This document shows positions 12,564 to 26,836 of a DNA stretch of 64,000 bases, in pieces. Source of the stretch: Rotaria sordida (lineage: Eukaryota; Rotifera; Eurotatoria; Philodinida; Philodinidae); the NCBI GenBank assembly GCA_905250125.1, contig CAJNOL010000883.1:1-64000 (forward strand), given 5' to 3'. The position numbers were made by a program, and so were the translations under genes. The first letter of the stretch is position 1, and the number at the start of each line of letters is the position of its first letter. Below the pieces are notes generated by a model, which ran no database searches, was not told where the DNA came from, and worked only from the letters and a program-made list of their open reading frames with translations.

Positions 12564-15496
12564 TTTTAATAATCGTAATAAATATTAGTTGTTTTTGATT
12601 TTCTTTCTATATTTACATGTATATAGTAATAATAAATTTCTACTGTGCAATGTTTTTACTTTGTTTATTAATTCAAAATGTAATTTTTGTTTTTTTATCT
12701 ATTGATAAAGAATTTTTGATTATTGAAATTTTTCTTTTTCTGATGTTTTTGTTTTTTTGTTAAATAAATTTACATAATGTAGTATAAATGTTACTTTAGA
12801 TAGTATGATATTGTTGATTTCTAGTCGATTTGTTTTATATTTCAATGAAATAAATATGACTTTTCTATTAGTGTTAATCATATTTTATTTGGATTTCAAT
12901 TGTAAAATTTTACAAAATAATAATTTTATTTGAACCATTAGTTTATTAATTAGTGATTCAAATATGTAGTCACCAGAAGTCACTGGTGTACAGCAAAATA
13001 CAAAAGTTGTTGCCTCACTCCCAGTGTTTCATCAACTACTGCTCAGGGTGGATATAATGAACATGAAAACTAATCATGTAACACATAGTAAAAGGTACAA
13101 AAGTAGTACAATGTGATTCTCTTTTTCTATGAATTAATCAAAGCTAATTATCACGATTTTACCAAATAATTTAGAGTGATCAAATCGATTTTATAGTACT
13201 TATAATGTGAAAGTAAAGATAGCTCATTGAGATTTCTAGAGTATTGATCAGAGATCCTCGATTGGATTGATGTCGCAAGTGTTTGAGAACTAGCCGATTG
13301 TTCCAGGTATTTTCTTGAGTGTAAATTTTTCAATTTCGAAGACAGGCAGAATTATTTTCTAGAATTGCCGTCTGCAATGGCTTGAACTTAGTGAGGATTA
13401 TCGATATTCTCCTGAATGAATGCCAGCCGACTAGGCTCATAAAGCTGAAACCATACTATATAATGAATTTCTTTCTGTTCTCCAGAATTTATTTGACGTC
13501 GACTTTCATCTTTGTGTTAAATTGGCTTGTGGACGCTCGTATCCTTGTGCTAACTTTAGCATCGCATGGAGCTAAGTATTCTTTTAATCAACCCGTTCGA
13601 GTCGGCGCTGTGTGTTTCACAAGGATATGTATTGACCTCGGTCATCAAGCAGTTTTATGTCAGTACTTTTGCCGTTGTTTCATTCTTTCGTTGAATCCAG
13701 TTGCCGAGGGCCTTATGCTTAACGACAGTGATATTACGAGGTCGATGATTGCGGCACTTGTCCACAACTGTGTTACGTTTTCTTTTATCTTGACAATATT
13801 ATATTTAAGACAGAAGATCAATTGCTGTTCAAAAATATTTACGATGATTTTTTGTTTGTATAGCCACATATCGACCTCTTCCAATCTTCTACAGAGTTCT
13901 CAAAAAATCCATCCGAAAGTTTTCAGAACTGTTGTTTTTGTGACGGACAAGGACTTTTGTACCTTACTGTATGAATTCATAATAGAAGCTGCTTATAATT
14001 AGCTAATCAATTTTTAAGGTAGACTATTTTAGTGTATAAACATGATAATACGAGAACTATTTGCATCCATATGGAATTATTTGATTGGTCAGACAATAAG
14101 TTTTTAGGATCTTATGGGTATTGTGAGCGTACTAAATTGAATTTCTTTTGCATGTTGAGGAGATTTCAAATTACATTATATTGGATGACATTTTGTAATT
14201 GCAGCAATGTAGACATAAGAATGTGATGATCGATTGTTGGAAATCACTCAATAACATTTCTTTAAAAGCGACGAACACATTTGACATAAAATAAAAGCAT
14301 AATAAGAACCAATAATTAGTTGTTGTAAACGTATATTTGAGATCTATGATGAAGCATTAGTACCATAATCAGTGAAACTATGTGCTGAACAAACGATTCA
14401 AAATCAACTAAAGTACATGAACACACTACATGCAGAACGGAAATAAAGAACAAAGTTTGTGTTACGATTTATTATTGAATTATTTTCTATTCAAATTTTA
14501 GCTCAAGATAGTGATACAAAATTCGTAGATGTACTGCCTATTGAAAATTAATGGAGAAAATTCAGTAATGAAATCTCTCATATAGACATTAACTAGGAAT
14601 GTGCAGTTTCAGTAAATTATTCATCAAAAACTCACACTGACTACACTAGATCGGGGTTCACTAATTTATCTGGTATATTTATATTTTATGGGTGTGTCAA
14701 TGTTTCAATGAACACCGATTCAGTATAGTCAGTAGATTCACTGTCACTAGTTCAGTATTTTCCACGAAACTGATCATCCCTAATTTCCACTGCACTAGAA
14801 GAAAATCGCATTCTGGAAGTATTCTATATCGTGAGCTAGGTTTTTCATCATAATTTTGTCTTGGCTTTTATTTTCAGCTTATTTATCTTGATTTTTGGTC
14901 TTGCATTTTATGCCAAAATGAATACCGAGATTTACAGCATATTGAATTAATAAAATTCAACAAGTAAAAACGAGATTCCGGAATTTTGTCATTGGTGAAA
15001 GTCTAATTGACGAAATTCGTGCCACTCTTAAAAATTTATTTTCAAATGTCTCTATGTTGTTAATGAATATCTATTTCATAGAATTCTTAAAATGATTTCA
15101 GCGTTGACAATTATTAGAAGTAAATGTAATAAAACTTTTATAGAATGGAAACTATTATTTAAAAATCATAGCACCAGAAAAATATTGACATATCTAAAAC
15201 TATAAACCAACATTCAAAAGTAATATTCCGCCGAATTTCAAATTAAACTAATATTAAATATAAATAATAATATTGAATTAGAAAAAAAAACAGTCTTTGA
15301 TTAATAGCTATGCCATTCATGTTCTTTTCTTTTATTACTAATAGTTGAACAATAATACATTAGTTATAATTGATATTTGTTGAAGACCAACATCCAATAC
15401 ATTTAATTTTAGTAAATTTTTTATTGTATAATAAAAATTTTATTATTCTATCAGACAAATAAATATATATATATATATATCGAAAGACATTGCTAT
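12564..15496. other. gene-poor stretch between MKS1 and the GT31 gene
   Basis: The MKS1 3' UTR should lie in the first 100-200 bp. Apart from an unrecognised 206-codon ORF at 13382-14002 no exon-like sequence is seen. An (AT)n run lies at about 15464-15480. The two genes converge here. Confidence 0.5.
13382..14002 (+). other. unrecognised 206-codon open frame, doubtful gene
   Basis: An open frame of 206 codons starting at a non-ATG codon as counted. It has several hydrophobic stretches (for example around NFFLFSRIYLTSTFIFVLN) but no family I recognise. Base composition is less AT-rich than the surroundings, and codon use differs from the confident genes, which prefer A/T-ending codons. It has no introns or recognisable neighbours. 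It may be part of a decayed repeat rather than a gene. Confidence 0.2.
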
Positions 15497-18229
15497 TTAT
15501 GAAATGGTTTTTTCATTCGAAAGAATTGTTTCATCCCAACTAAACGAATTCGATGGAACACGTGTTGGATATTTATATTTTTGATTTAATAATATTCGAC
15601 GCCATATTTCACGCATATTATTCATCGAACCAGGCTAAAATAAATAAAATAGAAACTATAAATATTTCAAACAAAATTTCATTTTGTTTACAAAATGTCC
15701 AAACATAATTGTGTAAAAAGCTTTCGAAGACATAAAACGCGAATGTGCTATTTGTTCTGGAATTGTATAAAGTGAACCAAGTTGTGTATATGTTACATTT
15801 GCTGCACTAGCTACTGCTCCAGTTATATAATAATCATCAACCCAAAAAAATGGTATATATAAACTAGCATTATACCTAATAATGATAAACAATTAAAAAA
15901 GAATTAAAATATAGTGCCTTCAAAAAAATTGATCATATAGATTTAATTTCGATTTTTTTCCGTAATGGTAATTCGCATAAAGAATACAAATAGCAGCTTC
16001 AATAGAAAGAAAAAGGGGTTTTGAGGCGAGGTATCTTCGTCACACGGTATTTCTTAAGTCAATTAGGTTCTAGTAGAAGTTTTCTCTTAGTCAATCAAGA
16101 TTTAGTATCGTTTCGTCTTTGCCAACTTAGAGAAAAATATAATAAGACAATATCATGTTGAATGATGAATGATAACTGAAGTTTGATTAGCTGGATAGAA
16201 CTTTTCTCAGTCAATCATATTTCAGCAGGGATTTTTTCTACTATTTTAAGGAGACTCCTCCCTTTCCGAGGTTTCTCAAGAACAGCTAGGCGAAAATTTT
16301 TGAAATAGAATAAAAGTTGTCATAGATTCTAAATTCCCAAATGCTTTCTCCTGTAAGATCAAGGCCAAAAACGACCTGAACTTCCCTCCCCCATAAACAT
16401 CCATACTATGTTATTTAGGTCTGAAATTTTTTTCTGCGGCAACTAAGAACAAATCGGGATACGTGTTTTTTTTTCCTTTGAAAAATATTGTTCCTGAGGC
16501 TCAAGAGAAGCAAAACGATGGAGATACTATCAAAAAACTATGAAAAAAAGCTTTTTTTTTTCGAATGATGCTAATTTTTAAACCCTGATAAACTTGATAG
16601 GTATAACATTTTCAAGAGAAGAAAAGGACACGCATCTCACTTTGATCGAAATACTTATGAAAAAAAGTTTGAGTCCAATCGATCGAATCGTCTAGAAAAA
16701 AACGGGAGGAAATTTCAATTTTTCGTTTAAAAATCTGATTTTGAGAAAATCACAAAGATGCACTGTTTGGCTTTTTTAGCATAAAATTGAGGTTTTTATA
16801 TGCAAAAGGTCGCAACACAGATTCTTTGATGTCGATAAGCTTTGATCAAACTTTATAAAATATCGCTATATTTGAAAATAATCTTTTCGTGATAAACTCA
16901 TAAATTCTCCGTTATCTGCTATTCGATAACTTTCCAGTCCTAATATTGACTATTATGATTAAGTAGAATCATCTGCTGTATTATTCAAATGAAAATAACG
17001 AATGATTTGAAATATTGTGAGAAAATTTCTGAAAGAAAAATAGCTGATTCTATAGATTCCAAGTGATTGCATGTGATTCTAATGCCACATAATCAACTAT
17101 TTGTCCTTTGGAAGCGTTTCATTTTGTAGAGAATCAGTTACTCTTTGCAATCAAATGAAACTTTTATTCTCAGACTCGAATTACTGAAAAATCAGGTTTT
17201 TCGAGAATACTGTAAAGATTTCATTTCCTTGTTGCAAACAATTTTCTCTATCGAAATCACTATTTTGACACCTTATGGGAGTTACCATTACGAAAAAAAA
17301 AATCGAAATTAAATCAATATGATCAATTTTCGAAGCCATTATATATATATATATATATATATATATCTTTACATTTTTGCAGCCATATCTCCAGTAAAAA
17401 TATAAGCTTAAACAAAAAAAAAAAAGAAGAAATTATTCAATATATTTTAGTAATTTTTTACCTGAACCACTACAATATGGTGGAAATCTCTCAAATGGAA
17501 AATCTTCTTTACTTAAATACCATTTTGATTTACTAAAAATAAAAACAAGAAAAATAAAGCAAAAGAACAAAAATTTCGTTTTTTTTTCGTCTATATTTCG
17601 AACCTATCTCGCATAACATTCATAGCTTGCCATAATAAACAAAGTATTGTTTGTTCTCTATTTGGATTAAATTTATCAAGAAATTTTAAATGATTAATTA
17701 ATGTAAATGTATTAACAACAATATCATCATCAACTTTTAATATATATTTTGCATGTGAACAATATATTGATATCCATTTTAATGCCATTATACCTTTATA
17801 TGTTAAATTTTTATATGCATCAATAAAATCTTCTTGAACAATATCTTGATAAATTTCATTTTCATATTTTATTGCTTTCATTATATTATCATCTAATGTT
17901 TTACCAATCATAAAAATGAGACGTAAATCAGAAAATAATGTTTGTGTTGCCCATGTTTCACGTATAACAATACGACGTTGATAATTTGTTGGACCAGAAT
18001 GAACATAAACAAGTATATAAACAGGTGTATTATTTGTATTACATATAAAATAACCAGGATTTAATATATAAGAAAAATTATGTGGATTAACAATATGATC
18101 TTTTGGTTCATATGGATTTTTAATAGGAGGTGTTGCTGTTGTTGTCGATATATTATAATCATTCTGACTTGTTGATATATCAATAAAAATAAATATTAAA
18201 ATGGTCAATAAAATAATTTTTGATTGCAT
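15497..18229 (-). CDS. beta-1,3-galactosyltransferase-like glycosyltransferase (GT31)
   Basis: A GT31-family type II Golgi enzyme expected to transfer galactose or GlcNAc in beta-1,3 linkage from a UDP-sugar. Five exons (18229-17604, 17532-17462, 17406-17373, 15875-15692, 15634-15497) keep frame and give 350 aa. Visible features are an N-terminal signal-anchor (residues 4-17, IILLTILIFIFIDI), the RRIVIRETW motif (about 85-93), the metal-binding DDD at 167-169 (ILKVDDDIVVN), PPYCSGSAYIFTGD, and WVDDYYITG in the place of the usual ED-V-G motif. Exon 3 is a 34-nt micro-exon encoding YIFTGDMAAKM; without it the frame breaks. The 1.5-kb intron 3 holds a foldback element. Acceptor specificity cannot be told from sequence. 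Confidence 0.9.
15912..17342. mobile_element. long foldback/TIR element inside a GT31 intron
   Basis: The sequence 15913-15985 (agtgccttcaaaaaaattga...) reappears inverted at about 17270-17340, including a near-identical stretch atttaatttcgattttttt and cgtaatggtaa. Terminal repeats are about 70 bp or longer. TA dinucleotides and an (AT)n run (about 17340-17366) adjoin the ends, so a TA duplication cannot be proven. No long ORF lies in the 1.3-kb interior. It occupies nearly all of intron 3 of the GT31 gene. Confidence 0.7.
17339..17366. repeat. (AT)n microsatellite
   Basis: An uninterrupted AT dinucleotide run between the foldback element and the GT31 micro-exon, very close to its splice donor (17372). 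Confidence 0.9.
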
Positions 18230-19545
18230 GAAAGATTTTTATCTAGAAAATAAAAGAACGATTTAGAAGAATCTTTTTTTTTTATATTTTAGCATATTAA
18301 TAGATTGAAATTTGATATATATGAAATATTATATTATCAATGGTCGATGGATTTTTCATTTGATCAACTACATCCATGATCGGAATGTATGAGAATAATC
18401 GATGCACATTCATCTTTCATTATTATTCGTATAAGGAAGAAAAAAATATATATAACGGAATAGAAGAAAGACTGAGAAAAGGTATGATGTAGGTGCTCGT
18501 ATATATGTACAGACAAGATTTACCTTTTATTTCTTCTTTTCTCATGGCAAGTCTTTCTTACAAACATGCTCGTTAGATGTGTGTGCGTGTATGTGCGTTT
18601 TTTTTCCTCTTTCATTTTAGTTAATGCTGCTTGTATTTTATTTCTTATAGTAAAATTAAAGAAGAAAAAGAAAAAAGAAATAAAAGAACAGACGACTGTC
18701 TCCTCATTCCTATGGCTCGCATCAGCATAGCAATATGCGTATATATTTATTGTTTCTTTTACACTTTTTTTTTCCATGACTGGAGAACGTATACGTTTGT
18801 GTCGATGCTTGTCAAATAAATATGTTAAAAGACACGAACAAGTTCAGTGGTGCATTCTTCAATAAAACAGCAAAAAAAAAGAAATTATTATTAAAGTCAT
18901 AAATAGTCGACAAATAATGGTTTAGAAAAAAAGAAAAATTGAACAGTATTGTTGGCATCTAAATTGATATTTTCTAAAACAAAAGTATAATATATACAAG
19001 CAAGATAAACTGTACATGGTCAAATTATTCTTTTTCTAAGAATAATATATATATGAGACTTGTCTTGTTTATTCAATCAGAAATATTATTTCATTAAGCC
19101 AGTCGAATGACAATTATCTTTTACAAGTACACAAAAAAAAAATATTTTTTTTGTAAATGAAAGTTTGTTGAACAGCTCAATTATATTGATTATTGCTTAC
19201 ATAATATATAGATGTATTAATGCTTTCTTTATAATATACAAATGATCATTCAATTAGTCTCTCTTGGAAACACCCAAAAGCAAACACTAGAATGTATGAA
19301 ATAATCTAGATATTTGCCGTTCTGTGCAGAATAGCTAGAATGTGTCGTTGACAATCGATTAGGTGGATACATACGAAGCAATAGAAGAAAAAAAATGAGG
19401 ACGAGTACGAAGGTCGAATAGAATTGATGCTGCTGTAATATCGCATCAACAACAAAGATAGAAAAGAAAAACGAGTTATTCTATAATACATTACCGGTTG
19501 ATTTGTGTTAGTATTAACATGCATCTAGCACTCGTACAAAAAATA
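18230..19545. other. intergenic region between divergent GT31 and fibulin genes
   Basis: About 1.3 kb separating two divergent genes, so both promoters should lie here. It is AT-rich with T/A runs and TATATA tracts near 18450 and 19045. No exon, hairpin or RNA gene was seen. Confidence 0.5.
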
Positions 19546-22500
19546 ATGTATTTATTTTCAAATATAGTTATAATTCTTTTAGTATATTTAACAATTTCTT
19601 CGTTAATGACGGGTAAATGAAAATTAAAAAAAAAGAACCTTAATTATATATATATATATATGTATTTATAAATGAATTCTCTCTATTAGATGCATTTCGT
19701 AATAATGCTGAAGAATGTTGTGAAACAGGTCGAATTCAAGCTGAACGTAACAAAACATGTTCGTTGAAATCACACTTATTAACAACAAACAATGATACAA
19801 ATACAACAAATTATTGTCCTTATTTAACACATATATGTTGTTTATCAAATTTACGTCATTATTTTTGTGAAGAAGGTATAAATACAGCTCTTCGTTTATT
19901 ACCATGTAATGAAACAAAATTACAATTAATAGATACTTATAAGGTTTTATATATTTAATTTTTTTTTCTGTTTTTCTTTGAAAAGATTTTGTTTTGTTGA
20001 TAGCTATGTTGTCGATGTTGCGAATTAGGTGTTCAAGCAGGTCGACATCTTGAAGATTGTGACCCGGTGCCTGTACTTGATGAAAAGTGTGGTGAACAAT
20101 TTACAAATTGTTGCAAAAAAGCTAAATCTTGTAATCTATAAAATAAATTGAATGAAATATATATACATTTCTAGTTTTGTTTTTTTCTTCTAGTGAATTG
20201 TGATACTGGTTTTGAAATGGGCGAATATGGACGTTGTCGTGGTATGTAATGGATGATGCAGCATAAGTTAGATTGTTTGCATTTATAATATTTTTCCTCT
20301 ATTCTTTGTTTCTTTGAAACATCTTTTTTAATTAAAAGTTAACGCTTGAAATTCTGCACAAAATGATACACTTAATTTTAACAAATATAATTTCGTCCAT
20401 TTTCTTAATAATCGTACAGTAAAATCCAGTACAGAATTTAAAATTTTTTCTTTTTTTTGACTAAATGTTTCATATCGTCTATAAATGTTTTATAATCTAA
20501 CGGACTTAAATCAGCAAGATTCATTACGTGATGATTCTTCCATATGAATTCATAAAGATGGTCTGTACATCATTTTTTTGCTAAGGCAATATACGTGAAC
20601 CTTAAAAAAAATTCCGCATACATCCAGTGTGCAAAATTAGCCCGCTCTTTTTGTTCAGATCAGTTACGGTTGATTCTTTGACCTTCTGTTATAGGAAATA
20701 GCCAAGATCTTCATGTGATAAGAGCAGTAAGCGCCTTGTTTCAATAGATGATTTTCTTGTCGACAAATGTTTCTTGAAAACTACTCAGATCAATGATTTC
20801 GATAGACTCCCGCCAGAAAACTCGGGAAAACAGTAGGAACTTGGAAACAGTAAACCGGTGGTCAGATTTTCCTAGTTTCGATCGTAACCAGGCAGAGCCG
20901 ATCGCTGAATATCTGCTTCTGAGTTTTTTGACATAGGTAGACGCCATCTCACCTTCCAGATATTCACTTTTGTTTGAACTGTGCGTTGACGACCAGAGTG
21001 GTATGACAAATTGATAGAACCAATGTTGTTGATCATTTTTATCAATAACTTAATTGTTTCTATGTAATGAAACCACTCCGATCAAATCACGATAAATTTT
21101 CGCCGGTCTACCGATATTTATTTTCTACGTCTTTACTTTTCATCTTTTTTCAAATATATCTAAAACAAACTTTGGATTCGAATCCTATAAGATTTTGTAG
21201 AGAATTTCAAGCGCCATCTTTTAATAAAACAGCAGATGTCTCGATCAAATGGGGAGAGTACAACCGATCTAATACATTCTGCATTATGCGTTAATTTCAA
21301 AAAAATTAAATTTTAATAATCATTAACTTTTCTTTAGACATTAATGAATGTCTATCAAGTCCATGTCCAGAAACGATGAAATGTGAAAATACACCAGGTT
21401 CTTATCAATGTATTGAAGGATGTGAATCTGGTTATATATGGTCACTTAAATATGGAGAATGTCGAGGTAAAGATTAGTTTTTTATTTCTTTTGAATTAAA
21501 TTATTTTTCTTTTCTGTTTTTTGCATATGTAGATATTGATGAATGTGCTCTTCATAAACATAATTGCACACATGGACATCGATGTGAAAATATGCCTGGA
21601 TCATATCGGTAATTGAAAATTTTTCGGATGAATAAATTCATTTATTTATTTATTTATTTATTTATTAATAGATGTATACGTGAAAGAAATTGTGGTACAG
21701 GTTATCAAGTTGATCCTCATACACAAACTTGCATGGGTAAGACAAAAAAAAGAAATCTTGTTTTTTGTTTGTACAATATTCGTTTTCCTTTTGCAGATAT
21801 TGATGAATGTGAACAAGGCATTGATGAGTGTAGGCAAGTGATTAAGATTTTTTGTGTTTTAAAAATAAAAATATTTGAATGTGAATTTTTATTTGTATTT
21901 TTAGACCTGGTTATATTTGTAAAAATGTACCTGGAACATACAGGTAATTATTATTTGAGGATTTTTTTCTAGTCTTTGATTGATTTTTTTTTTATATAGA
22001 TGTCAACCACAGAATTGTACACTAGGTGAAAAATTCAATGCTTTTTTTGGTCGTTGTGAAAAAGTTCAATGTCAACCAGGTTTTAATGTAACTCTATTCG
22101 GAAAATGTGCCGGTAAGTTGAATACATATTTAAGATTACTTTCGTTGGTATCTGATTTACTCGCTATTGTAACATGTAGTTCTTCGTTTCTAACTTATGA
22201 TTGATTTGGATAGAGACTCATTTCAATCTTTTTTTTTCCTACAAAATGTAGCTTAACAAAATCTATGCTATTGGGATCTAATACATAAAAGTTAACCTTT
22301 TAATTGCTGCCTAATACAATTTTTCAAACTACATCAGAATAGAAATAAAAGATCGATCTTGATGGTCTTCGTTATCACTATAAAAACACGAGACCATGGG
22401 CATTGTGAACTCGTAAGAGGTTGGACGTATGAAAGTATATGTTGATCGAGGATATTCCACAGATATAAACCTATGTGACTTCTGTCTATTGCTAAAACTA

Positions 22501-24642
22501 AAATATCAACGACAGAGATCTTATGTTACACATGCTTTGTGTAGCCATTCTCAAATTCTATCTTTATGATTTAATCGAATGCACCGATGCATTATTGATG
22601 AAGGGATGGTGTACTTTGAAAAATAACACAAAAACTAGTCTTCGAATATTTTTCTAAAAGGCTGGCGAAAAAACTTTTTAGTGCCCTTCCCCATTATATA
22701 TTTATCTATTTGATAATATTGTTTTTTTTTATCTATTAGATATTAATGAATGTGCGCAAAAACCAGGTCCTTGTCAACCTACTGAAAGATGTGATAATAC
22801 AGTGGGTTCATATAGATGTGTTCAAACATTTAGTTGTGCAAGTGGACTTGAAATGAAAGATCTTAAATGTTTTGGTAATTAAAATAAATTTTTCTTTTTC
22901 ATATATACAATTTGCATTTTCTAGATATTGATGAATGTACTCTTGGTAATCATACTTGTCCTTCACCGGCAGTATGTAAAAATACATATGGATCTTTTTA
23001 TGTAAGTCTGAATTCCTTAGTATGGATAATTATTAGAGATAATATGGACGTTTTACTAATAATGAAATTTTCATCAATGATTTATTCAGCGTGAAGGTTG
23101 AGAAGATAGTGCTCTTTCAAAGATCAATTTGATTCTCTGGAAGTTATAAATTGCTTTTCGAAAAGTGAAAATTTAGATCAAACATTGATTTTTCATCATT
23201 AGAATGAGCAAAATTACTGAAATTTAAATTCTTTCTAGTGTGAATGTCCACTTGGATTTATATTTAAATATGGTGTTTGTGTTGGTATGTATATATTATT
23301 TCGAAATGATTTTAATCAATATTAATATTTTCTTTTTATATTAGACGATGATGAATGTGTACGTGGTAATGTAGTTTGTCCAATAAATGCATACTGTCGT
23401 AATACACCTGGATCATATGCTGTAAGTTTATTGAAAATTGTTTTATAAAAAAAAAAAAAATGAACTAATATTTTTAGTGCGAATGTATTGCAGGATATAA
23501 GATGATAGCTGAACGTGCATTTTGTGAAGGTAATTTGATGCAAAAAAAATGTATGATTAATAATTATTTCGTCTATTTTAGATATTGATGAATGTCAAAC
23601 ATCATCGGATACATGTGAACAAAAATGTATTAATGTTCAAGGATCATATTATGTAAATAGAATTTTTTTGATTTTTAAAAAAACAAACAAAAGAGATTAA
23701 CTAAAGTGATTTTATTGTTTAGTGTTTATGTCAAGAAGGTTATCGATTAAATGGTGATAGACGAACATGTCGAGGTTAGATAATTTATTTATTGTTGTTT
23801 CTTTTTTTTTTAATTCTATTTGTTTGCTTAGATCTTGATGAATGTTCAATGATTCCAAATTTATGTCAATATCATTGTGTCAATACACCAGGTTCATATA
23901 AATGTATATGTCCATCAGGTTTTACACTTGAACGAAGTCGTCAATGTCAAGATATAGATGAATGTGCTCTTAGTACGCATAAATGTCGTAATGATGATGT
24001 TTGTGTTAATCTTCTTGGTGGACATCGTTGTTATTCTGTTAAATGTCCTGAAGGTTATGATAAAATTGGAAATAAGTATATTGATTTCAATATTTTGTTT
24101 TTTTTTGTATGTTTAATACATTGATTGAATTCTTTTTTTCTTATTTCAGTCGATGTCAATTATCTACACGTTGGTGTCAACAACATCAAAATGACAAAGA
24201 TTTACGTTGTACAATTAAAAAACCAGTTAAATATGTTTATTCATTTATTTCACTACCTGGTATGTCAATTGAAAACAAAATGAATAAAAATTAAATTTTA
24301 TTATTTACTTTTTCCTTTTTTTTTTAAGCAAAAATGCGTACACCAATGGAAATCTTTCGTATACGTAATAGTCAATTACAAGCGAATCAATATGCTGAAT
24401 TTGATTTACGTTTAATTGATGCATTTGATCCATTTACAAAATTATCTTCAACAACACTTGATAATTTTCAATTAAAAAATTATCCACCACATAATGCTCA
24501 TTTAATTGTTATTAGAGAATTAAGTGCATTTCAAGAAATTGAATTAAATATTGAAATGAAGATTTATACGAATAATATTTTAAATTCAATATCAATTATG
24601 AAAATATTGATTTATGTTAGTCAATATGACTTTTATCCTTAG
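19546..24642 (+). CDS. fibulin (fibulin-1-like extracellular matrix glycoprotein)
   Basis: A secreted calcium-binding matrix protein. Twenty exons: 19546-19612, 19690-19943, 20004-20130, 20194-20241, 21338-21466, 21533-21608, 21672-21736, 21797-21833, 21905-21943, 22000-22112, 22740-22874, 22925-23001, 23239-23284, 23345-23421, 23478-23529, 23582-23652, 23723-23774, 23832-24075, 24150-24259, 24329-24642. The sum is 2133 nt, an intact frame of 710 aa. Domains in order are a signal peptide, an anaphylatoxin-like region rich in paired Cys (ECCETG, HICCLSN, LCCRCCELGVQAG), nine EGF-like repeats mostly beginning D-I-D/N-E-C (calcium-binding type), and a fibulin-type C-terminal domain. Nine EGF repeats after anaphylatoxin modules matches fibulin-1. 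Intron 8 (21834-21904) uses a GC donor (gcaagt). Introns 4 and 10 are 1.1 and 0.6 kb. An AATAAA lies near 24725. Confidence 0.93.
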
Positions 24643-24797
24643 ATAATTATCCTTTTTATTACCTATTTCTTATTTGTTTGTATTGTTAAAATAAGAAAGA
24701 ATGCGTTTATTTTTTTTTTTGAAGAATAAAATAACACACACATATATAGACACACGCACGCATACAAGATCTCTATTCAAAAGGAAAAAAAATCATG

Positions 24798-25937
24798 TTA
24801 ATATGCTGATTGAGTTTGAAATTTCCAAAGAATAGGAGCTTTGTATGCAGCAATATTACCCGTAGATAATTCGCATAAAAGTTCATATTCACGTCCATAT
24901 GGTGATCTAGAATTTAACAAGAAAAAATAAATAAATAAAGAATTATTAAACAAAAAAAAAATCAAATGAAATCTTTTTGTTTTCTTTTTTTTTATATATA
25001 CCTATTCGAATGTTCAGGATTAACCGATAAACATTTATTAGTTGCTGCATGAGTAAGAACAATTTTATTATCAATCTATAAATAAAAAAATCAACATATA
25101 TTTTAATTATATATAATTAAAATTATAAATACCTTCACTTCTGATCCATCAAATTCTAATCTTAAATTTATATTTGAATGCGTAACAATCCATACACTAT
25201 TTCGATTTTGATTATTAGTAAAAATAACATCACATGTTCGTCCTGCACGTGTTGAACTTTTAACAGAAGTTAAAAATAACTAAATATTTAACAATAACAA
25301 TAAAAAGAAAATTAATATTCAAAAAAATAAAATAAAATACTTCTCCATTTGTATCCGATATAAGTATCTCATCACCATATTTAATTGATTCAGAATTAAC
25401 CGAAAGATTTGGTCTATTATATAGAAGAATGATTTTCATGTATTTCAAAAAAAAAAAAAATTTTTACTTTCGAATAATAAAAGTTGAACGAAGTGTAGGA
25501 CGCATTAATGTTGTTCCTGTAGCTGTTATTTCAGTTGCACCATCATTTGTACCTGATAAATGTGGAATACCAGTTGCTAAACAACAATTTAATTGTGATT
25601 TTTCTCCTGTATGTTGAGCTGAATAAATGAATGTATTAACAAGCATTGTTTGATGACCAAAACGAAGTAAACCATCACTTGCAGGTACACTTAATGGAAT
25701 TGTTTGTGACATACGTTCAACTTCAGTCATTTTTTGTGATGATAATTGACCAGAATAACGTTTAGCAAGAAAATCTTTTAATACTTCCTAATCATTTAAG
25801 TAATATCAGAATAAATAATCGATTAATAAACATAAAAAAAAAATTTTTCATACTTCCTCCATAACTCTATCTTCATACCAATTTCCAACAAGAACATGAG
25901 GATTATATGGTCGGATATTAGCTCGACTGTTCATCAT
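24798..25937 (-). CDS. CFAP161: cilia- and flagella-associated protein 161
   Basis: CFAP161 is a microtubule inner protein of motile cilia. Six exons (25937-25854, 25787-25468, 25413-25341, 25279-25133, 25075-25002, 24906-24798) keep frame and give 268 aa; the human protein is about 300 aa. Recognition points are VGNWYEDRVMEEEVLKDFL near the N-terminus, LLRFGHQTMLVN, a central TFIIR followed by IKYGDEILI, then NLRLEFDGSEVKIDNKIVL, THAATNKCLSVN and the closing YGREYELLCEL...KAPILWKF. Two Met codons open the frame; the first is used, the second (25934) is equally possible. The gene is convergent with fibulin: the stop codons are about 155 bp apart, so the 3' UTRs probably overlap or abut. Confidence 0.88.
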
Positions 25938-26836
25938 TTTTGGTTTTTTTGAATTATCAAAATAAAATAATTTGTAACCACAACACAATATTTTCTCTTC
26001 TTTTTGTGAAGGTTCTTTTTCTTATTCTTCTTTTCGTATACACGTTGCTATGTATCCATCGTGTTGTTAAGTACAAATCAGACTCGAAAGTATTTTCTTT
26101 TCTTCTACTTGTGGCATCTATTGAAAGATAAGAAGGATAAATTAAAGAATTATGAATTAATACATTGATTTAAGATATGAAAATATGAGATTGAATTTTT
26201 TTTTTCTTTTGCGTATTCTCAATCGATACGATATTGTTAATTGAATATCTTTTTAAAATATACGTCGATAAAAATAATAATAAACAGTGTATATCTTTAC
26301 ATACCAAAAAAAACCGATGTTATTTTAGAGTAAACAGTTCGAATAAAAAAAATGTCATGTTATGTAGGTTTGTATGGAATTATTTAGAATAGTTGTACAG
26401 TATTGTTTTTCTTTCTATATACAAACAATTACGGAACGCAAAGTTTTAGAGATAAGCATACTGATTCAACAAGAAACAAAGGTTTATTTACAGAATGTTG
26501 AATATCATGTAAAATATATTTCATAAAAATGGAAATTTTATTGATCATTTATTGATTTTGTCTACTGCATTCTGAATAATCTTTATATATTAATAACTAG
26601 TCTTCCATTTCGTGATGATTGTATTGAGTTAATTGGAATATCAAATGCATAACATCGATATTACTAAATTTCTTAAACTGTATTAAATATATTACATCCA
26701 TTTTGTTCGATTCATTTCATTTGTTTAAAGATAATTCGAACATAATAAGCCTTGAAGTTTACTTTAGATTTATTTAGATAAAATCGAAATAATCAAAAAT
26801 TGTCTTTTGTCAATTACTTCAATGATTTATTCTATA

